The notes beneath the pieces are model-generated. The model made no database searches. It was not told where the DNA came from and was given only the letters and a program-made list of their open reading frames with translations. The position numbers and the translations under genes are program-made. 64,000 nt of DNA from Simmondsia chinensis (taxonomy: Eukaryota; Streptophyta; Magnoliopsida; Caryophyllales; Simmondsiaceae): positions 36,520,750 to 36,584,749 of the forward strand of contig JAGTTD010000005.1 of assembly GCA_018398585.1 (NCBI GenBank). Direction: 5' to 3'. Below are positions 55,695-64,000 of this stretch, in pieces. Position 1 is the stretch's first letter, and each line of letters starts with the position of its first letter.

Positions 55695-58600
55695 CTAGGT
55701 GAATTGCTGTCTGGCTGTCACAGTAAACCCAACAGTACCCTGATCAACACTGATCTCACTTTCCAAACCTCTCAACCAAACGGCTTCCTTAAATGCTTCT
55801 GTAACTGCCATATATTCTGTCTCGGTAGTCGACCGTGCAGTAACTGATCGTAGACAGGCTCTCCAACTGATAGCACTGTCTCCCAAACAAAACACATAAC
55901 TAGAAGTAGACTTTATCTTATTGAGGTCTCCACCATAGTCTGAGTCAACATATCCTATTAAACAACATTTACTCTTCCTAAATTCCAAACATACATCAGA
56001 AGTGCCACGTAAGTACCTGAGAATTCATTTGATAGTGTGCCAATGCTCTTTTCCTGGATTCCCCGTGTATCTACTCACTTTGCTCACAGCATAAGCAATA
56101 TCTGGCGAGTACATACCATAGCATACATAATACTAGCCACAACACTAGAATAAGGGACCTGTGGCATGTACCTGACATCCTCCTCAGTCTGAGGTAAACC
56201 CAATGTTGAAAGCCTAAAGTGAGCTGCTAAAGGAGCGCTAACAGGTTTAGCATCCTTCATGTGAAATCGGTCCAAAACCTTCTCAATGTACTTCTCCTGA
56301 GACAAGTACAACTTTCCTACTTTTTGGTCCCTACTGATCTCCATGCCAAGAATCTTCTTAGCTGCTCCTAAGTCCTTCATCTCAAACTCGCTTTTCAATA
56401 TTGCTTTCAAATCATAAACGTTTGTCATGTCCTTAGCTACAATTAGCATATCATCAACGGATAACATAAGATAAACAAAAGAGCCTGAATCTGTCTTTGT
56501 GAAATACACACAACTGTCATACTTACTTCTGAAGAACGCATGACTAGTCATAAATTGATCAAACCTCTTCTACCATGGCCTAGGTGGCTGCCTCAAGCTA
56601 TATAAAGATCTTTTCAATAAATACACATGATTTTCCTTACCCTCAACAACGAAACCTTCAGGATAATGTATGTAAATGCTCTCCTCTAGCTCACCATGTA
56701 AAAATGCAGTTTTCACATCTAACTGCTCAAGCTCTAAATCATGCATAGCTACTAAAGCAAGTATCGCTCATATGGAATAATGTCTAACAACAGGTGAGAA
56801 AATATCATGAAAATCAATACCATGTACCTAACTGTAGCCTTTAGCTACTAACCGAGCCTTGTACCTTGCATCTTCCACTTCATGAATGCTTTTTTTTCGT
56901 TTGAAGACCTATTTGCACCCAATTATTCTTTTTCTTGTTTGAGGCTTGACTAGCTGCCAAGTCTGGTTCGTCTGAAGTGATTCCATCTCTTCATTTATGG
57001 CCATTAGCCACTTTTCTAAGTCAGATCTCAATACAGCTTCTGAATATGAAGACGGTTCACTATCTTCCACTGTTTCAGCTGTAGTATGGGCATAGGCTAT
57101 CATCTCCTCATACCTATATTTCTGTGGTGGCCTAATCTGCCTCTTCTGCCTACCAGCTACAATTGTATGCTGCTCGACCTACTGACCTGTTTCCGTTGCT
57201 TCATCCTCATCAGAAACCTATACTGGAGGTGCCTGCATACTCTCAAACTGAACTAGCTGCTGCTGATCGAAACTTTCTGACTGTGTCTAACTTTCATCAG
57301 GCTTCTGCGCCTGAACTGATTCACGAACTAAGGAGAGCATGTGTGGCAGATTTAGTAGAGCAGATTCATCAAAAGTAACATCTCTACTATTCAAAAAATT
57401 TATGAGATTTTGGATCCCATAAATGATATCCCTTCACACCTGACGTATAGCCAATAAAGATACACTTCTTGGCCCAAGGCTCTAGCTTTCCATCATTAAC
57501 ATAAGCATAAGTAGAACAACCAAATATTTTCAAATGGGAATAATCAATAGGAGAACCAGACCATACCTCTTCTGGAATCTTCAACTGAAGTGATGAATGA
57601 GGAGATCAATTCACTAGATAACAAGCCATGTTAATTGCCTCTGCCCACCATTCTCTCCCTAATCCTGCATTTGAAAGCATACACCGAGCCTTCTCCAGTA
57701 ACATCATATTCAATCTTTCTGCCACTCCATTCTGTTGAGGTCGACCTGTACAAGTCATGTGTCTGACAATGTTTTAGTTCTCACAGAATTTGAGGAAATC
57801 ACCCTCAACAAATTCAAGACCATTATCAGTCCTCAATATCTTTATCTACTTCCCTGTCTGTTTTTCAAGAAGTGTCTTCCACTTCTTGAAGACTTCATAA
57901 ACTTTATTTTTCTGCTTAAGAAAATAGACCCAAACTTTCCTTGAAAAATCATCAATGAACATTAGTAAGTACATGGAACCTCCTTTAGAAGCAACTCTGG
58001 ACGGTCCCCACAAATCTGAATGTATATAGTCCAACGTTCCTTTAGTCTGATGCACTGCCTGTTTGAAGCTGACTCTCTTCTGCTTCTCATATATACAATG
58101 CTCACAGAAATCCATCAGTCTAGCTGACTGACCACATAACAGACCGCTTTTACTCAACTCTGACAGCCCTTCATCACTCATATGACCCAACCTCATGTGC
58201 CACATCTTAGTGATCTCTGTATCTGTCATAGACGGTGTGAAAATAGCTATTGTCCCTGTCACGGTAGAACCTACAAGCTCATACAAGGTTCTTACCCTTC
58301 TACCCTTCATCACAATCAATGCACCTTTATTGACCCGTATAGCTCCACCTTCAGCTAGCTACCCGTACCCATTGGACTCAAGGGTACCTAAAGAGATAAG
58401 GTTCTTTTTCAGGTTTGGAGTGTGTCTCATGTCGCTAAGTGTCTTGATAGTACCATCAAACATCTTCACATGAACTGTTCCAATACCCTTCACCTTACAC
58501 GCGGCATTGTTAGGACAAATATGGTAAGAACAACCCGAATCCATGATCCACTTATATTTAGACCTGGTTTGTGACTCGGTTATTAGTAGGACATCAGCAT

Positions 58601-59423
58601 CTCCCTCATCTTCAACTACACTAGCCTCAGCAGATTTATCACCCCTATTATGGTCATGCCTGTTATCTTCTTTCTGCTTATTCTTAAGCTTATACCAGTT
58701 TTTTTTATGTGTCCTTTCCTGTGACAAAAGTTACATGACAATTTTTTGTGTCTAGATTTAGACCTTGACTTCTTTCGACCATTAGACCTTCTATTCTCAA
58801 TTCTACCTCTCACAAATAAATCATTACCAGAGTCATTCACAGAGTCACACAATTATTTATCTACTTGTTCTTGACTCACTAGGCTCCTCTTTACTTCATC
58901 AAATTGCCATAGCTGACCTATCACCATATATCATGCTTTCTACAAAGCCTTTATATGAATTTGAGAGTGAACATAATAACAACATGGCCTGGTCTTCATC
59001 TTTAGGGGTATCATCTAATTCTTTTAACTCTTGAATTATAGAGTTAAATTCATTAATATGGTTCTTAAGAGATGTATTTTTCGACATACGAAACGTGAAT
59101 AACTGGCGCTTGACTGCGAGTTTATTGGAGACTGATTTGAAGCAGAACATCTCCTGCAGCTTCTCCCACCAATTCTTAGCGGTTTTCGCCTCCAAGACTT
59201 CTGTTAGAACATCATCTGTAAGACACATATGAATAGTTGTAAGTTCCTTCTCATCTAACTCCTTCCATTATGCTTCGGATAAACTCTCCAGCTTCTTCTC
59301 TTTTCCATCCAGTGCTTTCTTCAAGCCATTCTGTATCAGGAGACCTTTAACATGGACTTACCACAAACTAAAACTCCCTTGACCACCAAACTTCTCTACT
59401 TCAGATTTAATCGCTGACGTCAT
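55695..59423 (-). pseudogene. copia gag-pol, multiply broken
   Basis: Gag starts at the ATG at 59423 (EVEKFGGQGSFSLW, stop soon after) and continues at 59228-58899 (NWWEKLQEMFCFKSVSNKLA). The zinc knuckle CNFCHRKGHIKK loses its last Cys (Trp) beside a frame change in an A run near 58705. Protease DSGCSYHICPNN is near 58520-58555. Integrase (58319-57387) has the HHCC region (HMRLGHMSDEGL, CEHCIYEKQ), IHSDLWGP and DNGLEFVEGD after a stop at 57846. RT lies at about 57103-56080, with a catalytic SVDDML, Tyr lost. RNase H is at 55988-55695 (YVDSDYGGDLNK, RSTTETEYMAV). At least six breaks; dead. Confidence 0.92.
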
Positions 59424-59460
59424 AGTACCAACACGAACTACAAGGGCTCTAATACCAATT

Positions 59461-59871
59461 TGTGAGGAAATGTGGAATCCCAAGTACTTAATATGAATTA
59501 AATACTATGACATAGGAGAAGTAATACGGATAAAAGAGAACAAAAATAGGAACACAAAGATTTATGTGGAAACCTCTCTTCAATCGAGAGAGAGAAAACC
59601 ACGGACGGATATGGATACTTTTATTGATTTGAGAATAGAAGAATTACAATTCACTTCTCTCTCTCTCTCAAGGATGATAGTGGTTCACTTTGAATTGGAT
59701 ACGTAACACATGAAACCTAGGGCTATATTTATAGCCCCGTGATCGATCGGGGGACCCTTCGGACGCGGGATTTGTCTATGTACCTTTCCCAATCGATCGG
59801 TGTCTTCTACCGATCGATCGGGGTACTCCTTGCTTGCCTTAGAACTAAGAATTTGAGGCATATTCCTAACA
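59461..59871 (-). repeat. 5' LTR
   Basis: 411 bp, same ends; includes CGATCGATCGG palindromes at 59740-59822 and a CT tract (59665-59680) missing from the 3' LTR. Confidence 0.88.
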
Positions 59872-59876
59872 ATAAC

Positions 59877-60520
59877 CTTCTTTTCCATATGCTATCCACA
59901 CAACTCCTTTAGGATTACGTTAAATTAAACTAACTTGACACTTGAAAAATAATATAACTAAGGTAAAATTTTAATTATATTTAAAACAATATTAATCTTT
60001 ATTTTGATCAATAAAAATATTAAATATTAAAAAAAACATTTAAAAAATTTTTTAAAATAAAAATATGATTTCATTTTTTTATTTTTAAAATTATTTATTG
60101 GTAGTTTTAAGGGAGTTTAATAGTTTTTAAAATTAAAAATTATTTTAAATATTTTTAGATATTTTAAATTATATGAGAGGATACTTTATTGGATTTTTAG
60201 TGGATTTATAAAGAAAATATTTGAAAAACAATTATGAAAACTTAGGATATCTCAAAAATATTTAAAATTTTAGTGATCTATAAAATGTATTACCAAATGT
60301 TAGCGTATTTGAACCAATATTTTTCTTAATTTTCTTAATTATTTGGATGTCTTTGATTTGAATTTGAATCAAATTGATCTTTTTTAATAGTTCAGGGATA
60401 TTATTGATATAATTTAGAAGTTGAGGGGGTTATATTAATATTAACCAATAGTTCAGGGGGTATGTTTGATGAAATTAGAAGTTGAGGGGGTTACATTGGC
60501 TTTGACTAATAATTTAAAAG
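59877..60520. repeat. AT-rich stretch with a 62-bp tandem duplication
   Basis: Two units at 60385-60446 and 60447-60508, each starting aatagttcaggg and containing agaagttgagggggtta. The rest is AT-rich without features. Confidence 0.55.
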
Positions 60521-60524
60521 TATC

Positions 60525-60985
60525 TTTTTACTAAAAATCACATAAATTTTAAGTGTGATTTTAAAAAATTATTTATAGTTTTTAGTTTTGTCATGTTGTA
60601 TTAAACCTTTTAAAATTTTTCAGTGTTACATTTTTAATGTGATATTGTTAACATCCATTAATTTTTACTAATTTAACATTTAGAAATTTTTTTTTAAAAT
60701 ACATAAATTCTTTTTTTTAAATATTTACAAAAAAATTTAATATTTCTACTATTTTTTAAATATTTTAAAATTATTTTAGATGTGAATTCTAAGTTTTTTT
60801 TAATTATTTCCTCTTTTTTTGAGAATGCAATGTAAGCAAAAACTGTATGTTAATGGTGTCCTATTAATGTGTGACATTGAATAATTGTAGAAAGTTTAGG
60901 CATGATATTAAAAAAATTAGAAAATCAACATGATTTTTTAAAATTGCACTTAAAATTTAGGTGATTTTTAATACAAAAACCACAT
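60525..60985. mobile_element. inverted-repeat MITE-like element
   Basis: The left arm (actaaaaatcacataaattt, aagtgtgattttaaaaaa) is matched in reverse by the right (attttttaaaattgcactta, aaatttaggtgatttttaat). A partial relative lies at about 10145-10290. TSD not resolved. Confidence 0.55.
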
Positions 60986-61640
60986 ATTCTTTTACAGAAG
61001 ATATCTTTTTTAAAATTTGGGATATTTGAATTGGAAAAGCTATTTTTAAATTTAAGTAGAAAAATAACTTTTTTTTTCTAAAAAAATAAAAGTCGAAGCA
61101 AAAATTAAAAAAATTTCGAATAAAAATATATCCGTTGAAAGCACTGTTACAAAATATAATTTGGCAAAATAGGATAGTAGTTCATTCTAACTTAGGCACA
61201 AGCACAACTTGAAACATGCTGAGTTTGGAATCTTGAGCTTGAGCTCGGTTTGTCACATTTTGCTGCTCGGGTTGGCTTGTCTTGGCTCAGTTCGATTGAG
61301 CTCAAACCTAGCTCAATGAGTTGTGAATTAAACTTTCCATGTTTGAACTCATATTGACCAGGGCTGTGAAAATAGGCTTGAGCTAAGCTCATCTAGATTC
61401 GAACTTCACTCTTGGGGTACATTTAAGCTTCTAAATTGAGTTTAAGATCATGAGCCAATGAACTTGAACTTTACTGGGTCAAAGCTCGACACATTTACTT
61501 ATGTGAGTTAGCTTGACTCTACTTAAGCTTGAAGAGGCCAAGCCTTTCAAATTATATAATGAGCTGACTGCTTATCAGTCATTTTTTTATTTTATTATCT
61601 CATATAAATATATATTTAACAGTATTTGAAGAAAACATAT
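60986..61640. repeat. degenerate GAGCTCG-type hAT-like repeat
   Basis: Between 61195 and 61560 words such as gagcttgagctcggtttg and tgagctcaaacc recur, resembling worn copies of the hAT family at 9042. Ends not visible. Confidence 0.3.
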
Positions 61641-62103
61641 TTTTCTCCTTATGGAAAAGTTCGTTTTTCTCTCAAGGATAGAAAAAGTCATTTTTATTGC
61701 TCCATACAAATGGGGTTCGAGAAAATTCAAATGGAGGTTGGACAGCACAATTGTGATTAAGGCTTTTAACAGATGTATTCTTAGTGCTATAGAGGATCCA
61801 AAATATTATGAAGGACATTTTCATCAATACTCTTACTAGGAGGGCTGTTACGTTCCAACATTACTTCAAATAAACTAACACGATTGTTAACCGAATAGCC
61901 AATCAAGGGAACTCGGTGTCTTCTTCGGTATTTTGTTCTTACTTGCCAAGTAGTCAGCTTTCTTCTATTATTTGGACAGATGCATTAGGAAGATCGTTTA
62001 GAATAAAAGACACAATGCATTTTCCTTACCTTCTTAAACAAAAGAACATCAAATTCTCAACCTTACTTTTTCTTACATACTGAAAAAATGTTTGAATGCA
62101 TAG
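61641..62103. other. no feature recognised
   Basis: A 62-codon frame at 61651-61839 has no family resemblance that I can name, and its flanks show nothing gene-like. Confidence 0.3.
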
Positions 62104-62122
62104 TTAAATATACATATAAAAA

Positions 62123-62379
62123 GTAATATTTTCGATGTCCCAAGGGCTTCCCTGCCTAAGCAGGGTCCGGGGGGGGGGGGGGGGGTGGATGTACGCAGCC
62201 TTCTCCCTTCAGGGTAGCACCCTCAAGGGAGACTGTTTCCGAGAACCCCCAACCTGAGAGATGTAACACAAGGACTTCTCAGGAAGTCACCCATCTTGGT
62301 ACTACTCTCGTCCAAGCGCACTTAACTGCGGAGTTTTAATAGGATTCGGTGCTTGTGTGTTGGTACCCCCTAGGTATAA
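62123..62379 (-). mobile_element. 5S-rRNA-derived SINE, full-length with 19-bp TSD
   Basis: The 19-bp repeat ttaaatatacatataaaaa flanks it (62104-62122, 62380-62398). Minus strand: GGGGGTACCAACACACAAGC aligns with the start of 5S; AAAACTCCGCAGTTAAGTG and GAGAGTAGTACCAAGATGGG follow. The LINE-like tail has a C run (a 16-base G run on plus, about 62169). The end is CATCGAAAATATTAC; the TTG tail is lost. Confidence 0.88.
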
Positions 62380-62534
62380 TTAAATATACATATAAAAAAA
62401 ATTTGCAATTGAGTTTCCTTTTCAAGAAGCACTTTATTTACCATTTTTGATTTTTAGTTTTCTAAAAGCATAAATGTAAGTCATAGTTGTTATATATAGG
62501 TGCAATTTCTTCCATCATTTCAAACTTAAAATAT

Positions 62535-62920
62535 AGGGTTATTTTCAAAAAGTTCTCTATACTTTTCTCATTATGTCAATTTAATCCTTATACTTTTCAT
62601 TATTTTAATTTAGTCCATCTACAATTAATATTATGTCGATTTAGTCCTTTACTTAAATTAAAGTTAAACTAATGATGTAATTTTTAACCGCACAATTATG
62701 TTATATGCAAGTAACTCATTACAAATTCACCTGTTAACTCAATTTAATCCAACCTGCGTCCAAACCATTAAATATTTCATTAAAGACTCAATAATATAAA
62801 ATTTTGCTTTAAGGACTAAATTGACACAATATCTATTGCAGCAGGACTAAATTGATGCAACTAAAAGTACAAGGAATAAATTAACACACTAGATAAAATA
62901 CAGGAATCTTTGACATAATA
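62535..62920. mobile_element. MITE family A, copy 7
   Basis: Left end agggttattttcaaaaag, right end degraded (ctttgacataataag). Interior words tcaatttaatcc and ggactaaattgacacaat as in the other copies. Confidence 0.65.
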
Positions 62921-62987
62921 AGAAGAAGATTAAAAACGGGTATTGGTAAATCCAAAGCAATTTTTAATATCGTCGGGGCGCCTTTAA

Positions 62988-63098
62988 CTAAAAGTTAAAG
63001 AGTGTAGTATTAAATGCGGCCCAGCGATAACAAATTGCTCTTTCTGCTTCTATCTCGACCTCTTTCCCATAACCAATACTGCTCATCTCCGTTGCCAT
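62988..63098 (-). pseudogene. possible gene 5' end cut by an LTR insertion
   Basis: An ATG at 63098 opens MATEMSSIGYGKEVEIEAER, then AICYRWAAF and a stop at 62988, 36 codons in all. The composition is gene-like, but I do not recognise it. The copia LTR begins at the very next base (63099), so any promoter or leader has been separated from it. It may equally be chance. Confidence 0.2.
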
Positions 63099-63734
63099 TG
63101 TTAGGTTATGTCTTAAATTACTTGTTTTAATTTTATGAGGTTGCCATATGGTCACCGATCGATCGGGAGGGAAGCTCGATCGATCGGGTGATTTAAGTGA
63201 ATTTTCGGGAGTTTTAGCCGAGAGAGGGCGATCGATCGGCACTTGGCCGATCGATCGGGAGTCGTTTTCTGCAAATCCTAGCCGTCTTCTATAAATAAGG
63301 GCTTAGGGTTTCGGCTTAGGTGAGTCTAACTCCAATTAAGCAATCCAATTAAAGTGTGAGGCGCCGCCATTGAGAGAAAAGAGGTGATTTCATAATTCCT
63401 CCAAGATTTTGAGTGCTACGAGAGTTCAGAGGGAGTGAATGTAATTCTTCCATATATCGCGTTTTGGGAAGTGTCGTTGTAATTCTTCCGTTCAGTTAAT
63501 AAAGAATCTACATCTCCGCCCGTGGTTTTCTCCCCTCTCGATTGTAGAGGGGTTTCCACGTAAATATTGTGTGTTCGTATTTGTTCTTTCTTTCTCCATA
63601 TTTGTTTACTTCTCGTTTTGTGTGAGTCATATTATTTGAATCGAATCAAATTATCAGGGTCCACGCTTCTGCATTAAGTTTTCCCTAACAAATTGGTATC
63701 ATAGTATATCAGATTTGTTTAAGTTTTCCTCACA
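63099..63734 (+). repeat. 5' LTR of a copia element running off the window
   Basis: 636 bp, start TGTTAGGTTATGTCTTAA, end TTTTCCTCACA. Same subfamily as 32002-33807. It has four GATCGATCGG palindromes (63155-63260), a TATA candidate tctataaataaggg (about 63288), and near its end a relic terminus CCCTAACA (63683-63690) followed by a primer-site-like TTGGTATCATAG (63693-63704). Confidence 0.9.
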
Positions 63735-63750
63735 AACTGGTATCAGAGCC
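63735..63750 (+). promoter_or_regulatory. primer-binding site
   Basis: aactggtatcagagcc directly after the LTR; complementary to the 3' end of initiator methionine tRNA. Confidence 0.85.
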
Positions 63751-63772
63751 TTGTTTATTTCGATTTGATAAT

Positions 63773-64000
63773 ATGACGTCGGCAATTAGATCCGAAGTTG
63801 AGAAGTTTGGTGGTCAAGGGAGCCTCAGTTTATGGCAGGTTCGTGTTAAGGGCCTCTTGACTCAGAATGGCTTGAAGAAAGCTTTAGATGGGAGAGAGAA
63901 GAAATCAAAGAATCTTACAGAAGCACAATGGGAGGAGTTAGATGAGAAGGCGCTCACTGCAATTCAGATGTGTCTTACTGATGATGTTTTGACAGAAGTT
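63773..64000 (+). CDS. copia gag, N-terminal part (cut by window edge)
   Basis: Open from the ATG at 63773 to the end of the window (76 codons). MTSAIRSEVEKFGGQGSLSL and WQVRVKGLLT start the protein; KKALDGREKKSKNLTEAQWE and AIQMCLTDDVLTEV follow. This is the start of the TNT1/Tork-type gag (UBN2 family). No damage in the visible part, so this may be the most intact member of its family here; the remainder lies outside. Confidence 0.9.
   Translation, partial: MTSAIRSEVEKFGGQGSLSLWQVRVKGLLTQNGLKKALDGREKKSKNLTEAQWEELDEKALTAIQMCLTDDVLTEV

Larger units (their letters stand above)
55016..59871 (-). mobile_element. long, decayed TNT1/Tork-type copia element
   Basis: 4.86 kb. 3' LTR 55016-55412, 5' LTR 59461-59871. 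Flanks gtaac (55011-55015) and ataac (59872-59876) differ by one base. Minus-strand order: LTR, primer site AATTGGTATTAGAGCCC, gag, protease, integrase, RT, RNase H, purine tract, LTR. The gag start resembles the copia at 63773 and the miniature at 32002, but the LTR sequence is a separate subfamily. Confidence 0.92.

Noticed and set aside
61651..61839. 62-codon frame as a host gene
   Set aside because: No family resemblance, no promoter or splice context; flanking DNA is transposon debris.

Overview
The window is plant nuclear DNA, most likely from a eudicot. The evidence is a plant-type CBF5/dyskerin gene with telo-box motifs, plant Ty1/copia, L1, RTE and hAT element types, and 5S-rRNA-derived repeats of plant sequence. 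It is AT-rich and dominated by transposable elements. I recognise only two convincing host genes. One is CBF5 (H/ACA snoRNP pseudouridine synthase, minus strand, two coding exons, 51290-53980). The other is a short conserved plant gene of unknown function (30505-30825, minus). Two further fragments (2943-3146 plus, about 62988-63098 minus) may be ends of host genes.

Layout: 1-2.6 kb decayed hAT transposase; 2.9-3.1 kb possible first exon; 4.4-7.3 kb degraded copia remnants; 7.9-10.6 kb an LTR and three 5S-derived SINEs, one split by a hAT element; 11-12 kb two related MITEs; 12045-16811 a copia element with 5-bp TSD whose 3' LTR carries a Mutator-like element, which in turn holds a hAT fragment; 18.2-19.4 kb an L1 derivative lacking ORF2; 21.1-25.4 kb an L1 LINE; 25.5-28.4 kb nested long-inverted-repeat elements with tRNA-like modules; 32-33.8 kb a miniature copia; 34 kb a MITE containing a SINE and a 71-bp solo LTR; 36094-41357 a nearly complete copia with 165-bp LTRs; 42202-43518 a 5'-truncated RTE LINE; 43.9-45.1 kb an inverted-repeat element; 45.3-49.4 kb an LTR pair of unlike families; 51-54 kb CBF5; 55016-59871 a long, decayed copia; 62-63 kb SINE and MITE; 63099-64000 the 5' end of another copia running off the window.

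The most interesting internal logic is a parasite and partner pair. A SINE family headed by 5S rRNA sequence (full copies at 10395-10642 and 62123-62379 with 17- and 19-bp target duplications) shares its last roughly 140 bp and its TTG-repeat tail with the RTE LINE at 42202-43518, which has a 13-bp target duplication. This fits mobilisation of the SINE by that LINE. Other notable structures are a Mutator-like element with two arrays of CGCG palindromes, a copia subfamily whose LTR has swallowed an old primer-binding site, and a foldback element carrying three tRNA-like A/B-box modules.
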